Source of the DNA: an uncultured Bacteroidales bacterium
GTDB taxonomy: Bacteria > Bacteroidota > Bacteroidia > Bacteroidales > F082
Assembly (NCBI GenBank): GCA_937902805.1
Contig: CALEMB010000103.1
Location: 8,694 to 72,693 of the forward strand
Direction: 5' to 3'
Length of the DNA stretch: 64,000 nt
Positions within the stretch are counted from its first letter, which is position 1. Each line of letters starts with the position of its first letter. Positions 43,157 to 52,717 of the stretch are shown one piece after another. Under the pieces are notes generated by a model that saw only the letters and a list, made by a program, of their open reading frames with translations, ran no database searches and was not told the origin of the DNA. The position numbers and the translations under genes are program-made.

Positions 43157-44341
43157 ATGGACACATTTAATGATTTCATTTATGATATTCCCGTAAGAAT
43201 CTATTTCGGGCGCGACCAACTGAAACACCTTGGCGCAGAACTCAAAAAATACGGCACACGCGTACTGATGACTTATGGCGGCGGCTCCATCAAGAAGATG
43301 GGGCTTTACGACCGTGTGGTGAAAGAAATCAAGGACGCTGGACTTGAGCTGCACGAACTTTCGGGCATCGAGCCGAATCCGCGCATCGGCTCTGTCAGGA
43401 GAGGTGTGCAAATGTGCAAGGAGCACCATATTGACGTGCTGCTGGCTGTGGGTGGTGGCTCTACCATCGATGCCACTAAGATCATGGCTGCCGGTGCTTT
43501 TGTTGAGCATGACCCATGGGACTTCCTCGACCTCAGCAAACGTACCCCCATCGAACGTGCCTTGCCCATCGTCAGCATCCTGACGCTCTCGGCTACGGGC
43601 TCCGAGATGGACACGGCTGCCGTCATCAGCAATCCCGAAACCAACGACAAAATCGGCCGTCTGGATCGAGCCTTGCTGCCCAAGGCCTCCTTCCTCGACC
43701 CGACCAACACTTTCACTGTCAGTCCTTATCAGACCGCCTGCGGATCGGCCGACATCCTGTCGCACCTCTTCGAGGTCTATTTCAACATGGACCAAGACCT
43801 TTACATGCTTGATTGCTTCATGGAAGGCCTGATGAAGACCGTCATCCGCTACGCTCCCGTCGCCATGCGCCAACCTGATAACTATGAGGCGCGCGCCAAC
43901 CTGATGTGGGCTTCCTCGTGGGCCATCAACGGCTTCGTGAACGGCGGCAAACGCAAAGCCTGGAGTTGTCACCCGATGGAGCACGAGCTTTCTGCTTTCT
44001 ACGACATCACCCATGGCCTCGGTCTCGCCATCCTCACCCCGCGCTGGATGGAATACTGCTTGGACGAGACCACCGTGTCGAAATACGTGCAGTTTGGCAC
44101 CAATGTCTTCGGCATCGACCCGAGCCTACCCCCAATGGACATCGCCCACCAGGCCATCGAGAAGTTGAGCGACTTCCTCTTCAACACATTGCAGTTGAAG
44201 CGTACCTTCCCCGAGGTAGGCATCGACCGCACCCACTTCGCCGTGATGGCCAAAAAAGCCGTCGGTGGCGACACCCTGCCGGGATTCAAGCCCTTACAGC
44301 AGGCTGATGTGGAGGCGATCTTTGAGATGTGTATGAAGTGA
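43157..44341 (+). CDS. iron-containing alcohol dehydrogenase (butanol dehydrogenase/YqhD type)
   Basis: 394 residues. The NAD(P)-binding VGGGSTIDATKIMAA, the metal ligand region with MEHELSAFYDITHGLGLA (His about 274-287) and SATGSEMDTAAV match BdhA/YqhD enzymes, which reduce aldehydes to alcohols. It starts 16 bp after the peroxidase stop. A role in aldehyde detoxification or butanol formation is possible; ptb-buk lies 15 kb away. Confidence 0.9.
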   Translation: MDTFNDFIYDIPVRIYFGRDQLKHLGAELKKYGTRVLMTYGGGSIKKMGLYDRVVKEIKDAGLELHELSGIEPNPRIGSVRRGVQMCKEHHIDVLLAVGGGSTIDATKIMAAGAFVEHDPWDFLDLSKRTPIERALPIVSILTLSATGSEMDTAAVISNPETNDKIGRLDRALLPKASFLDPTNTFTVSPYQTACGSADILSHLFEVYFNMDQDLYMLDCFMEGLMKTVIRYAPVAMRQPDNYEARANLMWASSWAINGFVNGGKRKAWSCHPMEHELSAFYDITHGLGLAILTPRWMEYCLDETTVSKYVQFGTNVFGIDPSLPPMDIAHQAIEKLSDFLFNTLQLKRTFPEVGIDRTHFAVMAKKAVGGDTLPGFKPLQQADVEAIFEMCMK

Positions 44342-44400
44342 CCCTACAAGGAGAATATGCTTGTCTCATCGGAGATATACAACCAAACGCAACTGAAAAA

Positions 44401-45096
44401 ATGATGACACTCAAAGAAGCCATTCGCGCCCGACACAGCGTGCGCCAATACACAGAGAAGCCCATTGAGGCAGAGAAGATACAACAACTGCAAGACCTCA
44501 TCGACAAATGTAACCGAGAGGGCAAGCTGCACATCCAGCTGGTGATCGAGGAACCGGCCGCGTTTGCTGGAGGAATCGCCAAGTACAGCAAATTCGTTGG
44601 CGTGCGCAACTATATCGTCATGGTATGCAAGAAAGGCGACGACGTAACTCTTGGCTACTACGGCGAGAAAGTGGTGCTGCTGGCGCAAATGCTCGGGCTG
44701 AACACCTGCTGGGTGGGCGCTTCCTACCGCAAACAACCCGACCAATACAAGGTGGAGAGCGACGAGACGTTGGTCTGCGTAGTGTCGCTCGGCTATGGTG
44801 CTAACCAAGGGAAGCAACACCCGCAGAAAAGGACCGTTGCCGATGTGACCGACGACCAACGCACCACCGGCCACGGCCAACCTTTCCCCGAATGGTTTGT
44901 AAACGGTGTGGAATCCGCCCTGCTGGCTCCCACCGCCGTCAACCAGCAGAAGTTTGCTTTTATCCTGCATGATAACAACAAGGTGGAGGCGCAGAAACGC
45001 TTCGCTATCTTTGCCAGTTATGCTCCCATAGACCTTGGCATTGCCAAATGCCATTTCGAGATTGGCGCAGGGAAGGAAAACTTTGAGTGGCTGTAG
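44401..45096 (+). CDS. nitroreductase-family protein (TM1586-like)
   Basis: 231 residues from the paired ATGs (MMTLKEAIRARHSVRQY). It carries ARHSVRQYTEKPIE, GYYGEKVVLLAQMLGLNTCWVGA and the C-terminal ESALLAPTAVNQQKFAF. The last two correspond to the two halves of the flavin site in the duplicated TM1586 type. Substrate unknown. It follows the dehydrogenase gene by 59 bp. Confidence 0.8.
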   Translation: MMTLKEAIRARHSVRQYTEKPIEAEKIQQLQDLIDKCNREGKLHIQLVIEEPAAFAGGIAKYSKFVGVRNYIVMVCKKGDDVTLGYYGEKVVLLAQMLGLNTCWVGASYRKQPDQYKVESDETLVCVVSLGYGANQGKQHPQKRTVADVTDDQRTTGHGQPFPEWFVNGVESALLAPTAVNQQKFAFILHDNNKVEAQKRFAIFASYAPIDLGIAKCHFEIGAGKENFEWL

Positions 45097-45208
45097 GGTG
45101 AGGACGGAGCTTGGCTCCGAGGCACAAGCCATCGCCGAATCCGATGCCTCAACCCCGACTGCATTTTCGTCAAATAAAAATAAAAGGTGCTCCGAAACGG
45201 ATAATACA

Positions 45209-45216
45209 CTATCTTT
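45209..45216 (+). promoter_or_regulatory. promoter of the MMPL transporter gene
   Basis: TATCTTTG, 28 bp before the start codon. Confidence 0.6.
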
Positions 45217-45244
45217 GCGGTCCGAAATTGGGATAGTATTATCC

Positions 45245-48200
45245 ATGCAGAAGCAGCATATATGGGATATTATTGTTAGGAAGCGCCTGGTGTTTCTTAT
45301 AGCGGTGATCGTCGTGGCGCTTGCCAGTGCGCTGATGATTCCGCATACCATTATCAACACCGACATGACACGCTATCTGCCGGACGATTCGCCGATGAAG
45401 CATGGCATAGACCAGATGACGGAGGAGTTTGGCGAAGAAGCAGTAGGGACGGGCATCGTCAGGGTGATGTTTTGGTCGCTTCCCGACAGTTTGAAGACTT
45501 CAACCAAGGACGACCTTTCCGAAATAGACGGGATTTCCAATATTTTGTATCAGGACGGCAGCGCAGAATACAACCAAGGCGAAAAAGTGTTGTACGAATT
45601 GTTGTGCGGCAGCCAACGCAGCCAGCTGGAGATTGCCGACGATATTTCGGACAAATATGGCAGTCGGGTTATCGTGGAAACAAGCGAAAAGGGTAACACA
45701 GCCCCAGTAAGCGTAATCCTTACCGCCTTTATCTTGCTGCTTATCGTGCTGTTCATCATGTGCGAGTCATGGCTCGAACCGCCCATATTCCTTGCCGCCA
45801 TCGGTGTGGCCGTGGCCATCAACATGGGCACAAATGCCTTGCTCAAGAGCGTTTCGGCCACCACAAACTCGATAGCCGCCATCCTTCAGCTTGTCCTCTC
45901 CATCGACTATTCCATTATCCTCATGAACTGTTACAGGCAGGAGAAGTCGTCGGGAAGCGACAATATTACAGCGATGGTCAACGCGCTCAAAAAAGCCTCG
46001 TTGTCCATTGTCAGCAGTGCCTTTACCACCATCGTCGGACTGATGGCTTTGGTGTTCATGAAGTTTAAAATCGGTGCGGACATGGGCATCGTTTTGGCGA
46101 AGGGCGTCCTTTGCAGCTTGGTGGCGATTTTCACGGTGTTGCCCGCGTTGATATTGGCTTTGGACGGCGCCATCGAGAAATCGAAGAAAAAAGTCTTTAA
46201 ACTCAAAACAGACCGCTTGGCTGGTTTCAGCATGAGGTTCCGCATCCCGTTAGCCATATTTTTCGTGGTCGTATTTGTGAGTTCTTATTACTTCCACAAC
46301 AAGACGGAGATTTCATTTTTTCCCGAACAAGAATCCGAAATCGCTAAGTATTTCCCTCAGAAAAACATCATTGTACTGCTATACGAAAACTCCGATTCCG
46401 AAAAAGTAATAGACCTGTCAGACAGCCTGTCCGCAGACCCGAATGTGAAGTCCTTCGTTTCGTATCCGTCGCTGATGCAAAAGCAGCATACGGCAGCATA
46501 CTTTAAAGACGTGGTCGGCAACTTCTCGTCAATGGCGGAAGAAGAAGGCTACAATCTTGCTGACATGGACATCAATCTCATTGTGGATGCCATTTATTAT
46601 ATAGCCACAAAGAATCCTAGCGATGAGAGGATGAGCTTCCATGATTTTGCCTCGCTTGCGGCAGGATTGAGCGCTGACACTATGCTAGTGGCGCAGTTGG
46701 GAGGTTCTTCGAACGTCAGCGAAGAAGAACTGCAATACCTCGACCTTCTCGTTGCGCTTACCGACACCAGCCTAATTGACAAAAAGATGACAGCGCAGGA
46801 AATTTCGGATATGATGGGCATTGACGAGGAAATGATTTCACTGATTTGTCCTCCAGGGGAAAAGACTACCCTTCGCGAAATCATCAAATTGTCCAAAGAA
46901 CTGCTCAACAGCAGTATGATTCCTACGCAGAAAAACGATAAAGTGCCAGAACCCCAACTTGTTGAGCAACAGGAGGAAATCGTTGTTGAAAAAGATACCA
47001 TCGTTATTGTGGAAGAGATTGTCCAGGCGGAAGAAGCAGACATTGCAGACGATGAGGACATGATTTACAAAGATTCGACATTGTTCTTGAAACAATATAC
47101 CGCTTCCGAAATCGCCCAAATCATAGGCATGGGCGAAAAAAGCGCTTCAATCATAATCAACCTTTATGGACGAAGCTCGGGACAAAAGACAAAAACCATG
47201 TCGCTGTACGATTTCATCCATTTCGTCCACGACGACCTTGCCAACAGGAGACTTTTTGCTTCGCGGATTGACGCAGAAAGCCGCAGGTTGTTGAAGCACA
47301 AAGAGGATCTTATGGATGCGACACTTCAATCAGGTAAAGTCGAAGTTCCAGAAGAATCGGTAGCTGAGGCCCCAGAAAAACCAGTAGCCGAAGTCATAGT
47401 TGAGCCTGTCGATTTGCGCGAAGAACCCGTGTCAGCCTATGTCATGCCAAAGGTCGACAAGGAAACCATTGAAAAACTCAACCAGGCCGAGGCGATAATG
47501 AACATCGCCACCGAAGGAAACAGCTTCGATGCTGCCGAGATGTATTCGTTGCTCAACTCGTTTGGTGCCGAAATGAAATTGCGCGATATCGAGTTGGCTT
47601 ACCTTTACAACGGTATCACCCATTTTGATAACGATAGTGTGGAATTGTCGGCAGAAGAGATTCTCGGGACGTTGAACGATTCAATCATTAACAATCCACG
47701 CTTTGCCTCGATGGTGAACGACGACATGAGGTCTGGATTGGATGAAATCAACGTCATGGTCGTTGAAAACCTTGGCCGGTTGCACGGCCCCAATTATTCG
47801 CAAGCCATCGTTTTAACTGAACTTCCCAAGGAATCCGACGAGACCTGCCGCTTTGTGGAAGCCCTTGGTGCACGGTGCGACACCGAACTTGCCGGCAACC
47901 ATTACTTAATTGGCGAGTCAGTGATGATGGACGAGATGCACCACCGATTCGGTGACGAAATGTTTCTTGTCACGCTCATCACCATCTTGTCCATTTTCCT
48001 TATCGTGGCCCTCACTTTCCGCTCACTTGTCGTGCCCGCCATCCTTGTCATGACAGTGATGTCGGCCGTGTTTATTAATGTGGCGGCGAGCGGTATAAAT
48101 GGTTCCCTGCTTTATTTGGCTTACCTTATTATGCAAAGCATATTGATGGGTGCCACCATCGACTATGGCATCCTCTTCACGAACAACTATCGTGAAGCCC

Positions 48201-48478
48201 GAGTGACGGAGTGCAAGATAGAATCCATTCGCAAGGCATACATGTCGTCGACGCACACCATTCTCACATCAGGAATGATTATGACACTTGCTCCGTTCGC
48301 CATGTCGCTCATGGTAGACGATAAGATGATAGAAATGATACTGCGCTGCATTGCCGCAGGTGCATTGGCAGCCGTATTGTTGATTATCTTCGTGTTGCCA
48401 GGCCTTCTTGCCGCATTCGACAGGTTTGTCGTAAGCAGGCGGTCTAAGGCAAAACAACAACCTTCCGAAGAGGCTTAA
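45245..48478 (+). CDS. MMPL/RND-family transporter with a long periplasmic insert
   Basis: 1077 residues from the ATG (MQKQHIWDIIVRKRL), placed after its promoter; a longer reading would overlap the nitroreductase gene. Two membrane blocks (helices ~12-32, 155-330 and 890-1060) each hold the MMPL/SSD pattern, e.g. ILQLVLSIDYSIILMNCYRQE and QSILMGATIDYGILFTNNYRE (both longer here). The periplasmic loop of ~550 residues is unusual: it has two helix-hairpin-helix-like segments (MTAQEISDMMGIDEEMISL and YTASEIAQIIGMGEKSAS) and an acidic Glu/Val-rich stretch. It may export lipids or other hydrophobic compounds. Confidence 0.83.
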   Translation: MQKQHIWDIIVRKRLVFLIAVIVVALASALMIPHTIINTDMTRYLPDDSPMKHGIDQMTEEFGEEAVGTGIVRVMFWSLPDSLKTSTKDDLSEIDGISNILYQDGSAEYNQGEKVLYELLCGSQRSQLEIADDISDKYGSRVIVETSEKGNTAPVSVILTAFILLLIVLFIMCESWLEPPIFLAAIGVAVAINMGTNALLKSVSATTNSIAAILQLVLSIDYSIILMNCYRQEKSSGSDNITAMVNALKKASLSIVSSAFTTIVGLMALVFMKFKIGADMGIVLAKGVLCSLVAIFTVLPALILALDGAIEKSKKKVFKLKTDRLAGFSMRFRIPLAIFFVVVFVSSYYFHNKTEISFFPEQESEIAKYFPQKNIIVLLYENSDSEKVIDLSDSLSADPNVKSFVSYPSLMQKQHTAAYFKDVVGNFSSMAEEEGYNLADMDINLIVDAIYYIATKNPSDERMSFHDFASLAAGLSADTMLVAQLGGSSNVSEEELQYLDLLVALTDTSLIDKKMTAQEISDMMGIDEEMISLICPPGEKTTLREIIKLSKELLNSSMIPTQKNDKVPEPQLVEQQEEIVVEKDTIVIVEEIVQAEEADIADDEDMIYKDSTLFLKQYTASEIAQIIGMGEKSASIIINLYGRSSGQKTKTMSLYDFIHFVHDDLANRRLFASRIDAESRRLLKHKEDLMDATLQSGKVEVPEESVAEAPEKPVAEVIVEPVDLREEPVSAYVMPKVDKETIEKLNQAEAIMNIATEGNSFDAAEMYSLLNSFGAEMKLRDIELAYLYNGITHFDNDSVELSAEEILGTLNDSIINNPRFASMVNDDMRSGLDEINVMVVENLGRLHGPNYSQAIVLTELPKESDETCRFVEALGARCDTELAGNHYLIGESVMMDEMHHRFGDEMFLVTLITILSIFLIVALTFRSLVVPAILVMTVMSAVFINVAASGINGSLLYLAYLIMQSILMGATIDYGILFTNNYREARVTECKIESIRKAYMSSTHTILTSGMIMTLAPFAMSLMVDDKMIEMILRCIAAGALAAVLLIIFVLPGLLAAFDRFVVSRRSKAKQQPSEEA

Positions 48479-48485
48479 TTCAAGA

Positions 48486-49136
48486 TTATTTCACGAGAAA
48501 AGGATACTTTTTCTTGATGTTGTCGGCGAGGAACTGCGCCACAAGCTCGGTGGGGAACTGTGTCACGTTGAACACGAAATCGTAGTTGCGGGCATCGTAA
48601 CGCGACACGCCGGCGACCGTCTTCGTGTAGTTGTCGCGGGCATCGTCGATTTTGTCAATACGCATACTGGCGGCGTCTTGGTCTAAGGCATACTTCTCCA
48701 TGACGCGTTTCACGCGGGCTTTCCTGTCGGCGATGAAAAAGATCTTCATGGCGTAAGGGTTGTTCCTAAAGACATGGAAACCGGAGCGTCCAATGATGAC
48801 GCACGACTCTTGTTCAGCCAGTTCGCGAAGGATTTGTGCCTCAGCAAGATAGATTTGTTGCGAGGTCACCTCGCGGTCTTCTTGTTCTGTATAGCCACCT
48901 CGGCTAGCGGCACCGAATTGTTGGTAGAAATGGCAGAATTCGCTCCACCAGTTGGGCTTGGAAGCTTTAATGCGCCGCAATTCATCAAGGGAGAGGTTGA
49001 ATTTCGAGGTCATGGTATCGAGGATGGCCTTGTCGTAGACATTGAAGCCAAGCAACTCGCCGAGTTTGTAGGCGATTTCCCTGCCACCCGAACCGAACTC
49101 ACGGTTGATGGCGATAATGATTTTCGGATTTTCCAT
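48486..49136 (-). CDS. cytidylate kinase-like family protein
   Basis: 216 residues from the ATG (MENPKIIIAINREF) 21 bp after its promoter. REFGSGGREIAYKLGELLGF (P-loop variant GSGGREI, about 14-20), YDKAILD and VIIGRSGFHVF match the cytidylate-kinase-like family (AAA_26 type) that is distinct from true Cmk. Substrate is unknown. Convergent with the MMPL gene, 7 bp apart. Confidence 0.85.
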   Translation of the reverse strand: MENPKIIIAINREFGSGGREIAYKLGELLGFNVYDKAILDTMTSKFNLSLDELRRIKASKPNWWSEFCHFYQQFGAASRGGYTEQEDREVTSQQIYLAEAQILRELAEQESCVIIGRSGFHVFRNNPYAMKIFFIADRKARVKRVMEKYALDQDAASMRIDKIDDARDNYTKTVAGVSRYDARNYDFVFNVTQFPTELVAQFLADNIKKKYPFLVK

Positions 49137-49156
49137 TGTTATTGGTATTGATGGGA

Positions 49157-49164
49157 CAAAAATA
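49157..49164 (-). promoter_or_regulatory. promoter of the cytidylate kinase-like gene
   Basis: TATTTTTG on the minus strand, 20 bp upstream of the start. Confidence 0.5.
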
Positions 49165-49229
49165 CAAAAATTCTGCAAAGCGGACAAACTTTGAATTTTG
49201 GGTTTTTGCATTTTTACATTATCTTTTTC

Positions 49230-49237
49230 TATCTTTG
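49230..49237 (+). promoter_or_regulatory. -7 element directly before the GNAT gene
   Basis: TATCTTTG with only 5 bp to the ATG, so the mRNA should be leaderless or nearly so. Confidence 0.55.
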
Positions 49238-49242
49238 CCCCC

Positions 49243-49728
49243 ATGAATAACACATTTAACATCCGTCCAGCCCAGCCCGAGGAGGCGGGCCTTGTCCTTG
49301 AGTTCATCAAGAAACTCGCTGTCTATGAGAAATGCGCCGATGAGGTGGTCACCGACGAAACTACCTTGCACCATTCCCTGTTTGTGGAACATTCTGCCGA
49401 AGTGGTCTTCGCTGAGGAAAACGGTGTGGTCATAGGCTTTGCCCTGTTTTTCCATAACTTCTCGACCTTTGTGGGACGCAAGGGGCTTTATCTCGAAGAC
49501 TTGTTCATCCTTCCCGAAAAGCGCGGTTTGGGCTACGGAAAAGCCTTGTTGAAATACCTTGCTCGCCTCGCCGTGGAGCGCCATTGTGGCCGCATGGAGT
49601 GGATCTGTCTTGACTGGAACAAGCCCGCGCTGAAGGTATATCGTAGCATCGGTGCCATTCCCATGGACGAATGGACCGTACAACGCCTTGACGAAGGCGC
49701 CTTGAAACGCTTTGCAGAGGCAGAGTAA
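49243..49728 (+). CDS. GNAT-family N-acetyltransferase
   Basis: 161 residues from the ATG after the promoter (MNNTFNIRPAQPEEA). The spermine/spermidine acetyltransferase-like pattern is present: LYLEDLFILPEKRGLGYGKALL holds the acetyl-CoA loop RGLGYGKA (about 98-105), followed by CLDWNKPALKVYRSIGA. The substrate may be a polyamine or a thialysine-type amine. Confidence 0.88.
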   Translation: MNNTFNIRPAQPEEAGLVLEFIKKLAVYEKCADEVVTDETTLHHSLFVEHSAEVVFAEENGVVIGFALFFHNFSTFVGRKGLYLEDLFILPEKRGLGYGKALLKYLARLAVERHCGRMEWICLDWNKPALKVYRSIGAIPMDEWTVQRLDEGALKRFAEAE

Positions 49729-49807
49729 AACTATTATCATCATTATTTGTGAGCGAAGCTTCTGTTTTTCATCACAATTAATGAGATATAGGTTGTAAAA
49801 ATATTCC

Positions 49808-49815
49808 TATTTTTG
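49808..49815 (+). promoter_or_regulatory. -7 element directly before the HYC_CC_PP gene
   Basis: TATTTTTG with 4 bp to the ATG; the transcript is probably leaderless. Confidence 0.5.
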
Positions 49816-49819
49816 CGAC

Positions 49820-50281
49820 ATGAAAAAACGAATCCTGCAAATCAGTTCCTTGGTGATGGCCCTTGTGGTGCTTTTCGTCTCGATGGGTTGGGACGTGAAG
49901 TTCCATTATTGCACCGAAGACCACCATTTGTCAGGAAGCTTTGTTGATGCGGCGGAATCGTGCCATCATTGCATTGGGCATGAGCATGGGCACGAAGCCC
50001 ACTTCACGCATCAGGATGTGGTACAATTCAACGCCAAATGCTGCTGCGAGGATTTCGACAGCGTCATCCAGTTCACTGACAATTTCGTTTTTTCTCCAGA
50101 AAAACACCTTAATATTCAGTTGCAGCCGATGGTCTTAGCGTATCACGATATTCAAGAGCTGTTGCCGAAGACACAACAGGTGCTACATTATTTTACCGCA
50201 CGAAAAATACCCCATTTCTTTTCCGCCAGGGAGTTGCTGGTGTTTTTCTCAGCTTTACGGTTGAATCCGTTGGTTTTTTGA
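49820..50281 (+). CDS. HYC_CC_PP family protein
   Basis: 153 residues. A signal-anchor-like helix (1-25) is followed by KFHYCTEDHHLSG, a His/Cys-rich stretch (CHHCIGHEHGHEAHFTHQD) and KCCCEDFDS. These HYC and CC motifs define the family, found in Bacteroidetes beside TonB receptors for metals. The many His and Cys residues suggest metal binding at the inner face of the periplasm. A TonB receptor gene follows after 194 bp. Confidence 0.8.
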   Translation: MKKRILQISSLVMALVVLFVSMGWDVKFHYCTEDHHLSGSFVDAAESCHHCIGHEHGHEAHFTHQDVVQFNAKCCCEDFDSVIQFTDNFVFSPEKHLNIQLQPMVLAYHDIQELLPKTQQVLHYFTARKIPHFFSARELLVFFSALRLNPLVF

Positions 50282-50299
50282 ATCCTTTATGACGCGTCA

Positions 50300-50380
50300 G
50301 CGTCATTGCGAGGAGGTACGACGAAGCAATCTAGGATAAAGGCTATTCATGCTGGATCGCTTCGTGCCTCGCGATGACGC
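50300..50380 (+). repeat. palindromic repeat element, copy 1
   Basis: 81 bp. Arms beginning GCGTCATTGCGAGGAGG and ending TGCCTCGCGATGACGC can pair over most of their length. The same element lies in reverse orientation between ptb and buk. It fills much of the gap between the HYC_CC_PP and TonB receptor genes. Confidence 0.85.
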
Positions 50381-50436
50381 AAAGCGGCAGAACGGACAAT
50401 ACAATTTAGTGGCTGCCACGATGTGACAGCTCTACA

Positions 50437-50475
50437 AACGAATTTTAAATTTTTAAATCTTAAATTTTGAATCCA
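50437..50475 (+). repeat. AT-rich leader repeat before the TonB receptor gene
   Basis: ACGAATTTTAAATTTTTAAA then TCTTAAATTTTGAATCCA, ending at the start codon. Same family as the leader repeats at 11.4, 54.4 and 59.1 kb. Confidence 0.5.
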
Positions 50476-52713
50476 ATGAAAACCAACAAAATAACACTAA
50501 TATTCCTATTACTGCTGGCCTTCGCTTCGGGCGCGTTTGCGCAAGGCTTTATCGAAGGCACGGTATATGAAGAAACCGAAAACGGCGAACGCACCCCGCT
50601 GCCAGGCGTGAACGTCTACTGGAAAATCGTCAACGAGGGCGTGGTGACTGATGCCAATGGACATTATAAAATCCCGCTGCACGAACGCATCGGTTGCCTC
50701 GTATTCAGCTGCATCAGCTATGAGAACGACACCGTTCACCATATGGTGGAGCCTGCGCATTACGACCACATCTTCCATTCCGTCCACATGCTCAACGAGG
50801 TGGAAATCCATGCGCGCGAAAAGGCCTCTTTCATCAATCCCATCAAGGCGATGGCTGTGCAAGAAATTACCTCCGAAAATTTGAAACGAGCTGCCTGCTG
50901 TACCCTCGCTGGGAGTTTTGAGAACAACGCTTCTGTCGACGTGGCTTACAGTGATGCCGTCACGGGAGCCAAACAAATCCAGCTGCTCGGTTTGAGCGGC
51001 ATCTATACCCAGATGATGACCGAAATCATCCCCAATTTCCGTGGCTTGGCCTCTACTTTCGGCCTCAATTATGTGCCTGGCACTTGGATGAACGGTATTC
51101 AAGTCTCCAAGGGAACGTCCTCGGTGAGGAACGGCTTCGAGTCCATTACGGGACAAATCAACGTGGACTATAAGGAACCAATGCCCGACAAGAGCGAAAA
51201 GGTGTTCTTGAATTTGTACGCCAACTCCATGTTAATGACGGATTTCAATTTTAACGGACGTGTCAAGGTGGGAAAGAACGATGGCATCATGCTCTTCGGC
51301 CATGTGAGCCACAACCACATGAAAATGGATGGCAACAAAGACACTTTCTTAGACGACCCTATCACCACGCAATACAATGTCTTCTTGCGTTATAGTCATC
51401 CGCATGTCGGGAAGTTTGGCTGCAAATTGGGCCTTAAGGCATTGAAGGAAACCCGTCTCGGCGGACAGATGGATTTTGACCCCAAGCACCGTCTTGATGA
51501 GGGTTACACCCTCTATGGCATTGGCATCAACACCGAGCGTTATGAGGCTTTTGCCAAGGGTGGCTATCATTTCGATCGTAAGGACACCAGTTTAGGAACG
51601 CAGCATCAAGTGACCTACCACAAAGTGAACTCCTATTATGGCCTCACCGACTACAATGCCAACCAAATCTCTTATTATGGCAATTTGTTGTTTGACTCCT
51701 ATATCGTCAACGACCATCACACCTATTCCGTGGGTGCCAGTTATACCTATGATAAATACAATGAACAGTTGAACGACAGCGCTTTCCAACGTGTTGAGCA
51801 TGTGCCAGGTGCCTTTGTGGAATATAACTTCAGCGACGACCACCATTGGAATGTGATAGCTGGCTTCCGTGCCGACTACAACAGCTATTACCAGAAGATG
51901 TTGTACACCCCTCGTCTGCATGTGCGCTTCAAGACCCATGACGAATTCGCCGTTAGAGTTTCAGCAGGAAAAGGTTACCGCTCACCCAACGTGTTGGCAG
52001 AAAACTCCACCATGATGGCTTCGGCACGCGAGATTGTCTTTGTGGATACGCCCAAGATGGAAGAGGCTTGGAACTATGGTATTAACATTACAAAGGGTTT
52101 CGACATCGGTTGGCGCGAACTAACGATTCAAGCCGACTTCTATCGCACCGACTTCGTCAACCAAATCGTCCTCGACCGCGACGCCGACGCACACCAGATT
52201 CGCATCTACAACCTTGATGGCAGGTCGTATTCCAATAGTGCCCAAATCGAAGCCAACTGTGAAATTTTCAAAGACTTCGACCTCACCTTGGCCTTCCGCT
52301 ACAACGACGTGAAAATGACTATCAACGACACCGTGCGCGAGAAGCCTTTCGTCAACCGCTACAAAGGTTTAATCACGATGTCGTATGCCCCTGGCACTTG
52401 GCAGTTCGACCTCACGACGCAATTCAACGGCGACAGCCGCGTGCCCGACTTAAGCGGCAACGCTACCGCCGTGGCCAACGGCCAAAACATTGAACGCTCG
52501 CCGTTCTATGTCATCATGAACGCGCAGGTTATGAAGAAATTCGGTAAATGCTGGGAGGTCTATATCGGAGGTGAGAACCTCACCAACTTCAAGCAGAAAT
52601 ACCCCATCATCTCAGCCGACAATCCGACCAGCGAAGACTTCGACGCTTCGATGGTTTGGGGACCGTTGAGTGGTATCCGTGCCTATCTGGGCGTGCGGTT
52701 CCAGATCAAATAA
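50476..52713 (+). CDS. TonB-dependent receptor, probably for a metal
   Basis: 745 residues from the ATG (MKTNKITLIF); the reading also opens at a TTG three codons earlier. A signal peptide (1-23) is followed by a CarboxypepD-type domain (GFIEGTVYEETENGERTPLP to about 110), a plug (RAACCTLAGSFENNASVD, GLSGIYTQMMTEIIPNF) and a 22-strand barrel ending in GIRAYLGVRFQIK. Many His residues (NDHHTYS, FSDDHHWN) and the HYC_CC_PP gene upstream suggest copper or another heavy metal. It is convergent with the ROK gene, 4 bp apart. Confidence 0.88.
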   Translation: MKTNKITLIFLLLLAFASGAFAQGFIEGTVYEETENGERTPLPGVNVYWKIVNEGVVTDANGHYKIPLHERIGCLVFSCISYENDTVHHMVEPAHYDHIFHSVHMLNEVEIHAREKASFINPIKAMAVQEITSENLKRAACCTLAGSFENNASVDVAYSDAVTGAKQIQLLGLSGIYTQMMTEIIPNFRGLASTFGLNYVPGTWMNGIQVSKGTSSVRNGFESITGQINVDYKEPMPDKSEKVFLNLYANSMLMTDFNFNGRVKVGKNDGIMLFGHVSHNHMKMDGNKDTFLDDPITTQYNVFLRYSHPHVGKFGCKLGLKALKETRLGGQMDFDPKHRLDEGYTLYGIGINTERYEAFAKGGYHFDRKDTSLGTQHQVTYHKVNSYYGLTDYNANQISYYGNLLFDSYIVNDHHTYSVGASYTYDKYNEQLNDSAFQRVEHVPGAFVEYNFSDDHHWNVIAGFRADYNSYYQKMLYTPRLHVRFKTHDEFAVRVSAGKGYRSPNVLAENSTMMASAREIVFVDTPKMEEAWNYGINITKGFDIGWRELTIQADFYRTDFVNQIVLDRDADAHQIRIYNLDGRSYSNSAQIEANCEIFKDFDLTLAFRYNDVKMTINDTVREKPFVNRYKGLITMSYAPGTWQFDLTTQFNGDSRVPDLSGNATAVANGQNIERSPFYVIMNAQVMKKFGKCWEVYIGGENLTNFKQKYPIISADNPTSEDFDASMVWGPLSGIRAYLGVRFQIK

Positions 52714-52717
52714 AGGC

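Noticed and set aside
43049..44014. 321-codon open frame antisense to the alcohol dehydrogenase, and similar long frames opposite buk, manC and the CapD-like gene
   Set aside because: All lie wholly opposite clear family members on the other strand and show no domain or signal peptide.
45035..45244. 70-residue N-terminal extension of the MMPL transporter
   Set aside because: It overlaps the nitroreductase gene and includes the TATCTTTG promoter of the transporter.
50300..50380. Palindromic element as an integron attC site or phage attachment site
   Set aside because: A second copy lies between ptb and buk and there is no integrase; it fits a dispersed palindromic repeat.
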